Shown here: positions 54,801 to 64,000 of the stretch, one piece after another
Layout of the letters: every line of letters begins with the position of its first letter
Numbering within the stretch: the first letter of the stretch is position 1
Position numbers and translations under genes: made by a program
Notes under the pieces: model-generated
What the model was told of the DNA's origin: nothing
What the model saw: the letters and a program-made list of their open reading frames with translations, nothing else
Databases searched by the model: none
From: Pterobdella sp. o SKG-2022
Lineage: Eukaryota > Annelida > Clitellata > Hirudinida > Piscicolidae
DNA: 64,000 nucleotides
Reading direction: 5' to 3'
Assembly: GCA_964035795.1 (NCBI GenBank)
Contig: OZ038320.1
Location: 13,910,776-13,974,775 of the forward strand

Positions 54801-57705
54801 CCCACTACCACCGCCACTTTCCATGACCTTTGTTTTACCAAGATTAACCTTCAATCCTTTCCCTTCAAAAGCTGCCTTCCAACGGATGAATTGTGCTTCT
54901 AGTTCTTCAATAGTCTTTGCCATCAAGACCAAATCATCTGCATAAAGCAGTTCATATAAAGCACCTTTTCTTCCGTCTTCCGACAATAGATCTAGCACTA
55001 TTGGAAAAAAAACGGTAAAGGAACCAATCTTTGATGGACACCTACACCAATATCAATTTCTCAGATTATCAACCTCCAGCCTGAACCCGCGTTTTCGCTT
55101 CTTTGTTCATCGGCATTACTGCTTAAACCAATCTTTCCGAGACCAACTTCTCTCTTAGCGCTCATTCAATCACCTTCCTTGGCACCCGATCGAAAGCCTT
55201 CCCAAATCAACTTCTCAAGGTAGCTTTCCTGCAGTCTTCTAAGAATAAAAACAGCGTCCACTGTGCTTCTGCCAGGGATAAAACCAAATTGCATTTGGTC
55301 AACTTTCACTTACCTTCTTAAACGCTTTTTCAACAAACTTTCAACCACTTTCATACCATGCTCTAAAAGCTTTACACCTTCCTATTATCCTTTTTTCTTA
55401 AACCAACTATTACCCACACACAAATCCTTTTCAACAAAAAATTCTAAGAGCAATCTACTCTCCAAGAGCTGCTAAAGACTGAGAGCCATTGCTTTTTTCT
55501 GTGTAGTCATGAAAAACTTTCGAAGCAGAAGTGTGCATGGCACATGTTTCATGACTTTAAATAAAAAAATAAAAATGCAACTAAATGAATTTGTAAATTG
55601 AAAATTGAAATTGAGAATTGCGTGCATCAACGTTGAAACGATGAAAAGAAGAACAAACGAAATTGCCGAGACGCTCGAAAGAAGGAGGGTTGATATTTGC
55701 TAGAAAAAAATGTGATGGTGCTGAATTGGTGGAATGTAAATGATTGAGAAGGACCTGAAGAGTCATGATATTGACGTGAGCTGAGTGCAGGAAGGAGGAG
55801 CTGGAAAGCTCTGATTTACAGGATCTAATCCCACGACAAAGAGAAAAATGACTGCATATAACAAAGAAGAAAAAAAATTCATGTTTAATATAGCGATCAA
55901 ATTTAAGTGATAGAAATCCTAATCTACCACGATATTGTGATCGTTTTACGTCTGGTTTCCATGTACTAAAAAAGAAAAAATCATAAGTATAAAAATTTCA
56001 ATAATCAAGAAGAAATGAAGTTCTAGATTTTGAAAAAAACTGTCAGTAGTATAATTTTCCAGAGACAGAGAAGGAGGAAAGAAAATTTTATAGTTTTGAA
56101 AAGAATTAAATTGGCTAAAAATTATTTTCAAAAATTCTAGTGAGAAAGCAATGAGAGATAGGATAAACATTTAAACGATAGAAGGATCTAAAAATGAGTA
56201 AAAGCATAATGGCATTAGATAGAGAACAACATTCCATCAGACTTTTTGTTATGCTAAAAATGAGATATATTTCAATTTAAATATATTGTTAATAACCTGC
56301 ATAAGTGACGTCAAAAAATTTGATTTTGTCCATCTCAGAAGTGCATGGAAAAGTTCTAAGAAAGCAAGACTTTGGCAGATCATCATTCTCTGACCCAGCA
56401 TTGAAAATAGAGCTGTACTAGTGGTTTCTGTACTTTCTGTGACATTTTTGTTATCTTTTTATAGACCAATATTTTAAAATTTTATCTTGTATTCAGAAAG
56501 AATAAGTACAATAAAAATTATTCACAATAAGCTACTCACCATTGTCTTTGTAATAGAAATGCAAAAAAGCACTATAAAGGATGGATGCATATCCAAAAAA
56601 TTGAAACAAGTTGAAAATGATGAGATAATATGTTTTGAGATTTGTTACAGTATCTGTGCCTGCCAATAAATAGAAGCTGATTTTAAATGATGGAAAAAGT
56701 TATTAGCTTTTGCTTTATTTATCTTTTTAGTGTAAGTTGTTGTAAAATAGCCAAAAAATCAATATAATAAAAATAAACACTATAGTTTATTGAGAAACTT
56801 ATATATTTTATTATACTTTTGAAATAAAATAATAATATTACCTTGAAAAGAATCTTTTTTGAACATGTCATGAGTCTGAGGTAAACATCATATTTTTAGA
56901 GTAAAGAAATAATTGATAATTGACAAATAATTTCACCTTATATAGATTTTCATAATTATTTTTTTTATTTTCATCTTCACTTTCATCAGATGAGTCAAAA
57001 GCAAATCTACATATAAATAATATGACTTTCAATTAATAACACCAAATCATTGCTTCTATCTAAGAACCTGTCAAAATCAATCTTTAACCATGGGATTTTA
57101 ACATTTTGCTCTTGCAACCTCTCCCATTTTAAATCTTCTGACTTTTTCACAGCCACAAGTTCTATTGATGTTGCAGTCTTGTGAAATGAACTTTTCTTTC
57201 AAATAAAACAATAACAATAAATATTCATTTATATAAAAATTTAGTTATTAATATCAGTCCCTCTCCATAAGAGAAAAATTTTTATTCATAATTTTAAATT
57301 CTAATTTTTCAAAGAAGATTCAAGTTTATGAATGTGCATTGAATTTTTTATGAATTAATTACTTTGCTATCAATAGGATGGAGAAAATCAAGATTAAATG
57401 AGTAATCGTTAACTCCCGAGATCCCTTTACCTCTTAAAATTATGAAAACATTAATGACCAGATAATAGTTATATTTTCAAATGAAGCATACCTGCATTTA
57501 AACGAAACGGATTTAACTTTGAAATCTATAACAGGTTTCTGCAACGAAGTAATAATTAGTATGTATAAGCTTAGAAAATTCTGGAAATTTTAAAGATGAT
57601 GTCAAAAATACTTACTCCTACAACATCTGATATGAGAACACGCAAAAAAACATTTTCTTTATTTTGCCCCCAAAAAACAAAGGGTCTTAAACCAGAAACT
57701 GTCAT
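51857..57705 (-). CDS. HACD3: Very-long-chain (3R)-3-hydroxyacyl-CoA dehydratase 3, with CS domain
   Basis: Eleven phase-matched minus-strand exons encode 346 residues: 57616-57705 (ATG), 57492-57538, 57068-57190, 56937-57006, 56842-56875, 56540-56659, 56297-56412, 53664-53776, 52267-52373, 52053-52184 and 51857-51945 (TAA). Residues 1-90 form a p23/CS domain (FVFWGQNKENVFLRVLISD, KKSEDLKWERL, IPWLKIDFDRFAFDSSDES). The membrane part follows the PTPLA/HACD family: TNLKTYYLIIFNLFQFFGYA, MMICQSLAFLELFHALL, LGRGFILFVLIWPEE, WSAVEVFRYPYY and LLTWIRYTIWIPLYPLGSFF followed by E; the Tyr and Glu of LYPxGxxxE are the proposed catalytic pair. The enzyme removes water in the third step of fatty-acid elongation at the ER. 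The C-terminus ends KKVN, a dilysine ER-retrieval signal. The 2.5 kb intron 53777-56296 holds a LINE. Confidence 0.95.
53850..55890 (-). mobile_element. LINE of the same family, deletion between endonuclease and RT, in a HACD3 intron
   Basis: Minus strand, sense to host. The 5' part (about 55380-55890) keeps only the end of the endonuclease ORF and upstream sequence shared with 47490-47780. It jumps at about 55380 into the RT ([12 protein letters not shown], then QFGFIPGRSTVDAVFILRRL on the minus strand of 55215-55300). An intact YADD box (LLYADDLVLMAKTIEELEAQ, 54687-54998), a Cys-rich finger (MNCGRCKTSKKWIHARC, 54237-54635) and the 3' domain (LRWLEHVVKKGEDD, GRGKPRLTWK, 53847-54176) follow. 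A local duplication at about 54640-54740 repeats part of 54780-54870. Stops and frameshifts make it inactive. Confidence 0.88.
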
Positions 57706-58384
57706 TCTTGCTTTTCAGAATATAGCGTACTTTTAGTGTTCAATAACGTGTTTTTTTATTGCAGCTAGACCAAAACATACATAGCGACAACGTTACAAAG
57801 CATATTTAATAGGTTGACGAATACTATATAATTTGGAAAATTTTTCATCTGAGTAGCATAATTTATCAAATAATACTTTTCTTATAATTTTTTCATTTGT
57901 TTTGTTATTGTTTGTCAACCAGTCAAATGGTTTTTGGTGAGTCTGTCGTTGTGTGTATTAGTTTTGCTGCGAGAAAAAAATTACACGTTATTGAACACTG
58001 TACTTTTAAATCCCAAACTCGTAGCGTATAATTACTCACTTTTCACAGAAAGAATATTTACGATTGAGAATTTTTTCGTGACAATAAAAGTTTCTATATA
58101 ATATTTTAAATAAGATAAAAAATTAAAAAAAATGAAAGTTTTTAAAAAATTTTGTATAATATTTTTAAAGCAATTGAAGACACCAATAAAACACAAAAAA
58201 AGTTGAAAGATTTATTAAAACCATATTAATTTATAATTAAATTTTTTAAATAATTACACATAAAGATCATTATTAATTTTTATCCATTTGACACTAGCAA
58301 ACTACTTGCCTAGAGGAAATTAGTTTGTATTATATGAAAAAAAAAATGTTAAACGTTGAAATTGTGATATAAAATGATGAAATA

Positions 58385-61300
58385 TTAAGAATTAATTGTT
58401 TCGATTAGATCTTCTTTCAATCCTTGTTCAAATTCCAACCACTTTTTATTTTTAAGGGTGCATATTAACTTGTCGGTTAACATTTTTAATCGTTTCAAAA
58501 ATCTGTATTTTGAAATAAACACAATCAGAATTGAATAAAAATAAATTTGAATAAATATTCTCCATAGTTAAATAACTTTGAAACAGCATGTTAAAATGTA
58601 TAAAAAGTTTTTTAAACAATTCAATACTACTTGATGCTTGGACACAAGTTTTTACACATATCATCTGTTCCGATATTGTAGTTTTTATTGTTTATTTTTC
58701 TATCGCTGCTTTTGAAATTCAAAAAGTAGATAAAGATGGATGCAGTACAAATAAGCATCATCATTATTCGAAGTACAAAAGGTAAGCTAGAGAAGGTTTT
58801 AATAATATTATGTTATAAATACTACTAAAATATAATAAAGGCATGATAATTTTGGGAAACCTGTTTTCAGTGAAGTTTTCAAAGTTTTTTCTTTGTCGGG
58901 ATCTTCAATGTATAAAAATTTTAAAATTTCAATAATAATCTTTAGTTTTGATGAATTTGAAAAACCCTTTTTGTATACCTATTCTTAACCAACAACAAAA
59001 AAGCAATATTGTGAATATTTAGTCTCAAAATTGTGAATCATATAAACACGACAATATTTGACTTTTTTTATTTGACGAAGCTTCGAGATATTCTAATTAG
59101 GCTAGTTACCTTATGATGATATAGAATATATCAAAAAACTTCCAAAATGAAAAATTCAAATATTGTCGTGTTTTTATAATTCTGAAAAATGATAGTTAGA
59201 CACAAGTCGATCAGATCTCTTTAAATTTTTGTTTCGCATGATAATGAAAAGTTGATAAAAACAAAATTCCTACTTCGCCTTCCTATCTTTCTAACCTCTT
59301 ACTCCTTCCTAAACGTGCCGGCCTACGGTCTTCTACTCGTTTTCAACTTTTCATTATCTCTCTCTCTCTCTCTCTCACTCCAATGCTAAATCTGTTTTTT
59401 CTTTTTCTGGTCCACTTCTCTGGAACTCTTTCCCTTCTTATCTTAAATCTTTTCCCTATCCTATTTTTCTTAGAAACTTAAAAACCTACCTTTTCAAACA
59501 GTTCATAGCAGAGCGCCTTTGAAAGATGCGTAAAAGGCGCTATATAAATAACTAATTATTATTATTATTATTAAAACAAGACTTTAAAATTTCATTACCA
59601 GGCGTAACATTTGATAATGGTGGCGAACAACCTCCACAGTACCAACCTGAGACACTTTTTGTCAAGAGCATCTTTCGTTTCTGTTACATAGCTTTAAAGC
59701 TGCTGAAGCACAACAGTTGTATCTGCGACGAGTGATATTACAAGTAGTGTCGAAGTCTTTTCTTCCGGAAATATCTGCATATTTTTAATCTATGCTTGTA
59801 GTAGTAATACCGAAGTAGTTATACAGGTTTTGAATTTTTTGTTGTAGACTATCATAAAAACACATTCTTAAATAATAAATAACAATAAATTTTTAAGCCA
59901 TACAATTATGAATATATTTTTATCATATGTCTCACATGATAGTTTCACCTCGTATCGATACAAGCAATCAAATGAATCCGTCAAATGAGTGTTGGTTAAA
60001 TAGAAAGCAGAGAACACCTCAGATTTAAGCCGAAGCTTGTGTATTAATGTTTGTTTCATCTTATCAGAGACTACTAACTCTGGCACGTGACTGAGCTCAT
60101 GTTTGAGCAATAAAGCTCTGAACTTCACTAATGCTTCATTCGCTAAAGATAACTTTAAAGGATAAATATAGGGAAACGTTTAAAATTTAATTTTTGATAA
60201 AAACAATAACATTCTTAAAGATGAATAATTTGTGACAAGTTTTATCATACCATAAGTCTTAGATAATTCATAATAAAAAAAATCTGAAGCTCAAAACTTA
60301 TAAAAAGAAAAGTACCAACTCACTTTCGCCATAAGAAGTGAAGTTAAATGAAATTGATTTTTATAATGACGGAGACTCTGTATAGTAATGATAGTAAAAT
60401 CAACACTTCTTCAGAATGAAATTGGAATTTGAATTGATAGATGCTCAACCTTATGAACGTGTAAGCTACAAGGCAGCATGGGAATGTAGTGGTTCAAAGA
60501 AACATTACCGTTAATCATCTGCAAAGCTTTGTACAAAACCACAGATAGAACTGATAGTACAGAGTGGGATATATTTGCAGATATTGTAGAACAATACAAA
60601 TTTTTTTGATAAAACAATGATGATACTGAAGAAGACTTGTGAAGAAGTGATATAGCTGGGATGTCGGCATGGCTGACTCGATCCCTCAGTCTGGGTCCAT
60701 GAGGGTACATCAGCATGTCCATCAAAATGCTCTGCTCATTTATATCATCATCAAAAGATTTTGATTGGTCCAAATGAGAGCAATAATGTCAACAACAAAC
60801 CGTAAAAAGTAATTCATAGCATCGTTATAAACAGCCTTATTAGATGTTAATTTTTTAGAGACATCTTAATATAAATATATGTTAATAATAATAATATTAG
60901 ATTATACTGCCGTAAGCGTCCCAGTAGCTGGGGTATACAGCAGTTGGCTAATATATTTTCTCCACTTAGCTCTATTTGAGTGAATCCGCATTTTCCAGGT
61001 CATAGGATTCCATCCCTTTCAACACAACTCAACCAAGTTTTCGTTGGTCTACCACGTGAACGACCTACAGACAGAAAAAGTTCGAACACGTTTTTGATAT
61101 ACATGGTCGAACGTCTACACTTGCACACAACATATCACCAAGGTAGCAAAACTTTGGTTCTACATCTATTGTGGCATTACCAACAATAACCTCTTTGATA
61201 GGCCTATAATCCAAAGGTGGCGCTAAATTGAGACAGCGAAGATATGCATAAGCCATATAACTTATTAATATTAATGAAATTCTGCCGTAAATAGCCGGAA

Positions 61301-61513
61301 ATCAAAATAATAGAATCAAACACTAAGGTTGTATCAAGGAACTTTTCAAAGACATCGTATGTATTTTTCTTCAATATTTTGTAACGAAAAACATCAAATA
61401 AGAGGAATTTTAAATACGCTAATGTTTTATGATAAGGCTAAACTTATAGAAAATTATAGCTTCCGAAACTAAATAAATGTATTAAAAATTCCTCTTATTT
61501 GATGTTTTTCGTT

Positions 61514-61555
<42 letters not shown>

Positions 61556-62479
61556 TTATTCACCATTAGAGACCCCCCTAAAATACAGGGCAGTCTATTG
61601 ACGGTTTGAACTTGATCATTGATTGTTCGACTCAGGATCTGAGTGATTTAGTTAAATATAAAAAAACCGAAATCAACATTTGATCTCATACATATTATCG
61701 TTTCTTTATCACACATAAGCCATAATGACTAAGTATATCATTTTTAAGAGACATCGTATGTTTTCAGTAAACTTGAATTTCTCAAAATATACTTTTTGAT
61801 CCATGAGAAACTTCTTGAAAGAACATGTAAACAAATCTTATTCAACTAAAATTTTCGAGTTAAAGTTTAACGTTCTCATAATTCATAAATCAATAAGTAT
61901 ATTTTAACTATAGCATATTTTTTAGAATATACAAAGCTTTCTGCAATTAAATTTCAATTAGATAAATCGTTGGGTAAGACTACTTTAATGTTTGGAAATA
62001 AGACGAATAATCATCACGAACCTCATCCAATGTGGTGAACATAGTGGCATCCTGCAAACGTTAAAAATTCACTATGATTAGAGCAAAACGATTGATGGTT
62101 TATATGAAAGAAACAAACACTAAGGTTTATTGAGAAACTTAATACACGAAGCTTTTCGTAAGAGTATCTTACGTTATCTATACACTAGATAATGTAAGAT
62201 ACTCTTACGAAAAGCTTCGTGTATTAAGTTTCTCAATAAACTTTAGTGTTTGTTTCTATTAGATTGATTTTCGGCTATTTTACTTCAAGATTGATTGTTT
62301 GATTGCCTAAATGTTATTTTTTTATCATAAAAACTATTTTCGCTTTTATTCAATTGTTAATTTATTTATTGTGTACCTCAGCAGTCAAAACCGAATGTTC
62401 AAGATTATTACAATGAGCATACATGCAACGTAACTGATTTTCCAATAAAGGAAATGAAAGCACAAGTACTTCTCCATAC
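58385..62479 (-). CDS. ERMARD: ERMARD-like protein, 5' part incomplete, with in-frame TAA
   Basis: Minus-strand exons 62377-62479, 62022-62051, 60509-60734, 59949-60142, 59647-59774 and 58385-58502 (final TAA). All junctions are phase-consistent except one missing exon, expected between 60735 and 62021 (about 25 residues). The conserved core is recognisable: VLVLSFPLLENQLRCMYAHC, SVLTAEDATMFTTLDE and MYPHGPRLRDRVSHADI match the ERMARD segment around LLTAE, TTFD and EGPRIRDHLSHGEI; the Arg-x4-His pair is kept. The C-terminal exon (LKNKKWLEFEQGLK) also fits the family. Exon 59647-59774 contains an in-frame TAA at 59694-59696, so the protein is either truncated or read through. ERMARD is an ER-membrane protein of poorly defined role, named for a proposed link to RNA degradation. 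The 5' exons lie beyond 62.5 kb; a weak candidate is 63803-63846. Confidence 0.82.
58588..58988 (+). CDS. Possible small two-exon membrane protein nested in the last ERMARD intron
   Basis: Exons 58588-58781 and 58871-58988 (TAA) join in phase through a strong donor (AAAAG|GTAAGC) and acceptor (CTGTTTTCAG), giving about 103 residues. One hydrophobic span is seen (ICSDIVVFIVYFSIAAF) followed by a His/Lys-rich stretch. The family was not recognised. It is on the opposite strand, inside the intron between ERMARD exons 58385-58502 and 59647-59774. AT-rich sequence can give such frames by chance, so support rests on the splice signals only. Confidence 0.35.
59010..59180. mobile_element. Foldback element of the GAAGCTTCG family
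   Basis: AACACGACAATATTTGACTT on the left is mirrored by ATTCAAATATTGTCGTGTTT on the right, with TTTGACGAAGCTTCGAGATA and CTTATGATGATATAGAATAT between. Related sequence occurs at 16195-16262, 8862-8915 and, more distantly, 17205-17255. It lies in the last ERMARD intron. Confidence 0.65.
59265..59580 (+). mobile_element. CR1/L2-like LINE 3' end
   Basis: Plus-strand remnant of the RT ORF C-terminus (LWNSFPSYLKSFPYPIFLRN, then LKTYLFKQFI), followed by GCGCCTTTGAAAGATGCGTA, AAAGGCGCTATATAAATAA and a tail of ATT repeats to about 59573. A CT-dinucleotide run lies at 59357-59378. It is inserted antisense in the last ERMARD intron. Confidence 0.75.
60905..61256 (-). mobile_element. Short LINE fragment of the zinc-finger LINE family
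   Basis: The minus-strand frame 61065-61256 (RCLNLAPPLDYRPIKEVIVG, VEPKFCYLGDML) is almost identical to 31590-31690. It is joined directly to the far 3' part (GRSRGRPTKTWLSCVERDG, about 61000-61075), so the middle of the 3' domain is deleted. It lies in the ERMARD region where one exon is missing from my model. Confidence 0.75.
61377..61516. mobile_element. Foldback element next to a (TA)n tract
   Basis: Terminal arms TTGTAACGAAAAACATCAAA ... (about 35 bp, ending AGAGGAATTTT) are inverted at 61480-61515. The interior carries the 50 bp module also found at 41222. The right end abuts (TA)n at 61516-61551. Another TTGTAACGAAA follows a (TA)n tract at 62580-62610, probably a solo arm of the same family. 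Confidence 0.75.
61516..61551. repeat. (TA)n dinucleotide tract
   Basis: About 17 TA units directly after the foldback element; a second tract of about 10 units lies at 62580-62600. Confidence 0.95.
62109..62258. mobile_element. Near-perfect foldback element
   Basis: Arms of about 65-70 bp: AGAAACAAACACTAAGGTTT and TATTGAGAAACTTAATACAC on the left, GTGTATTAAGTTTCTCAATA and AACTTTAGTGTTTGTTTCT on the right, with AAGCTTTTCGTAAGAGTATC near a 12-20 bp loop. It is nearly identical between arms, hence young. The end motif recurs singly at about 56777-56805 (AACACTATAGTTTATTGAGA) in a HACD3 intron. Confidence 0.85.
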
Positions 62480-62649
62480 CTGTGTTTCAATATAAAAAAA
62501 TTAATAGGTAAAAATATTTAACACGTTATACAAGAGAGAGTTATCAAAACAATTACTCATTCATGAAACTTTCAGGCAATATATATATATATATATATTG
62601 TAACGAAATTGCTCAAAAATATCAATGTTGAAAAACTAGACCTATTGTA

Positions 62650-63535
62650 GGGCTTAAAAAAACATAGTGCTGGGACCTCTGCTATTCGTTATATATATCA
62701 ACGATGTTGATTTTGGGATAAAATCAAAAATATCAAAGTTTGCTGACGACACGAAACTGTGTGCAAAGGTCAACAATGAAATAGATGCGGAAGTACTAAG
62801 ACTTGCTTTGGAACGGATATATAAGTAGTCTGAGGATTGGCAAATGTTTTTCAATATAGATAAATGCGAAGTAATGCACATGGGAAAAAAGAACAGGATC
62901 TTTCAGTATCATTTGGGCAATCAAGAGCTACGATCGACAGAAGAAGAAAAAGATCTCGGAGTCATGATACACAAAAACATCGAGACAATGTACTGTCGCA
63001 GCGGCCAAAGCAAATCAAATACTTGGATTTATCAGAAGAACGGTGGTCAGCAGAGAGAAATCAATAATCATAAATTTGTGTAAGACTTTAGTTCGACCCC
63101 AGCTGGAATATTGTGTTCAGGCGTGAAGTCCAGATTTGCAAAAAGACAAGAACATTCTGGAAAAGGTACAGCGGAGAGCGACAAAGATGATCAAAGGACT
63201 CGAGAAACTTCAATACGAAGAAAGATTAAGAGAATGTGGACTGACAACTCTAGAAAAAAGAAGATGCAAAGGAGATTTAATACAAACCTATAAATCAATC
63301 ACCAGAAAAGAGGATACACCATTTACCAGATTCTTTCAACTGGAAACCAGAAAAGGCCTACGAGGACACAAATAAAAATTATTTAAGAAGACTGAAAGTC
63401 GAATCAAGCAGAGATTCTTCAGTAGCAAAGTGATAAACGCCTGGAATGAGCTTAGTGATGAGACAGCTTCCGTGGAAACAACCAACAATTTTAAAATCAA
63501 GATAGGCGAGCTAGGATATTAAATATATTTAGCAG
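62650..63535 (+). mobile_element. CR1/jockey-like LINE fragment, RT C-terminal half
   Basis: Plus strand: VLGPLLFVIYINDVDFGIKS, KFADDTKLCAKVNNEIDAE, a stop at about 62827, then WQMFFNIDKCEVMHMGKKN, STEEEKDLGVMIHKNI, then after frameshifts QLEYCVQ-type and ERATKMIKGLEKLQYEERLR (63136-63375), LIQTYKSITRKEDTPF, and a final block near 63420-63520 (KVINAWNELSDETASVE). The FADD catalytic box is intact but the frame is broken several times. It is antisense to the ERMARD gene. This type is distinct from the zinc-finger LINEs. Confidence 0.88.
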
Positions 63536-64000
63536 TGGTTTTCACACAGACTCTAGTCTACTGAACCACTTTAAATTCAGTTATGTTAGGTTATAGTAAT
63601 TCTTTTATATACAACGTTGAAAAAATATTATAGGAATACATAAGGTGTTTACAAAATTAAAAATGTACAGATTGTCTAAATGAGACAAGCAATATAAAAT
63701 CGCCTTGTAATCTGAGATTTTTTCCTATTTATATAACAATTCAAGTGATAAGTAACATTGCCTTTTTTGTTTGAACAGTGAAATAAGAAGCGACAATAGA
63801 ACTTTATCTAGATGCTCAATCTGTTTCATTAGAACTTGTATCACTTCTGCAAAATAGCTCCATTTAATAACTTCATTTCATTAAAAGAAGACTGAACCTA
63901 AGGGTATGATGTGAGAATCTGGTAACAATGTATGTTTGAGATGAATTTTGGGTTTCTGTTTCGAGAAAGTATCAGATTATTTTAGAAACAAAATTAAATT
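63536..64000. other. AT-rich end of window with one weak exon candidate
   Basis: A minus-strand stretch at 63803-63846 has a good acceptor (CTATTTTGCAG), is open (VIQVLMKQIEHLDK) and is followed by a GT. It could be an upstream ERMARD exon, but its phase does not join the next known exon. Nothing else was recognised. Confidence 0.3.

Noticed and set aside
58452..58664. Minus-strand 70-codon frame
   Set aside because: Out of frame with the ERMARD last exon and its junction phase does not fit; the LTDKLICTLKNKKW frame is preferred.

Overview
This is a 64 kb piece of an AT-rich, intron-dense animal (metazoan) nuclear genome. Genes are split into many short exons with GT-AG introns, mostly 56 bp to several hundred bp and a few several kb long. 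Introns and spacers are full of LINE fragments, foldback elements and tetranucleotide microsatellites. No bacterial, viral or organellar genes were seen. The gene set (ASAP-type Arf GAP, HACD3, ERMARD, BTB-BACK protein, mitochondrial ATP synthase delta, MS4A-like tetraspan) indicates an invertebrate metazoan. The AT content and LINE types would fit a hydrozoan or similar animal, but I cannot place it further. All exon models were built by hand from splice sites, reading phase and protein family memory; no database was searched.

Layout. 1-3615 (+): 3' part of an unidentified coiled-coil protein. 3.9-4.2 kb: perfect-looking foldback element. 7.6-8.2 kb (+): partial unidentified gene. 8.7-10.0 kb (-): small four-exon gene whose first intron holds a ~520 bp TTAG array. 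11.1-13.5 kb (-): MS4A-like four-span membrane protein. 14.5-14.85 kb: GATA array. 17.9-20.5 kb (+): 15-exon BTB-BACK protein. 23.4-29.5 kb (+): mitochondrial ATP synthase delta subunit, with two antisense LINE relics in its 4.5 kb third intron. 31.2-32.4 kb: LINE relic. 32.8-50.6 kb (-): a complete 36-exon ASAP-family Arf GTPase-activating protein (BAR, PH, ArfGAP, ankyrin, proline-rich, SH3) with LINE, foldback and microsatellite insertions in its introns. 51.9-57.7 kb (-): complete 11-exon HACD3, a very-long-chain 3-hydroxyacyl-CoA dehydratase with an N-terminal CS domain, again with a LINE in an intron. 58.4-62.5 kb and probably beyond (-): ERMARD-like gene with a striking in-frame TAA inside an otherwise coding exon. 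62.65-63.54 kb (+): CR1/jockey-like LINE relic.

The genes are unrelated housekeeping or signalling genes and do not form a pathway or operon. The most interesting points are the in-frame stop in ERMARD, two copies of one LINE family with deletions that meet at nearly the same sequence, a zinc-finger module carried in several LINE copies, several families of long foldback elements, a GC-AG intron and a 22 bp microexon in ASAP. I found no convincing new defence, mobile or regulatory system.
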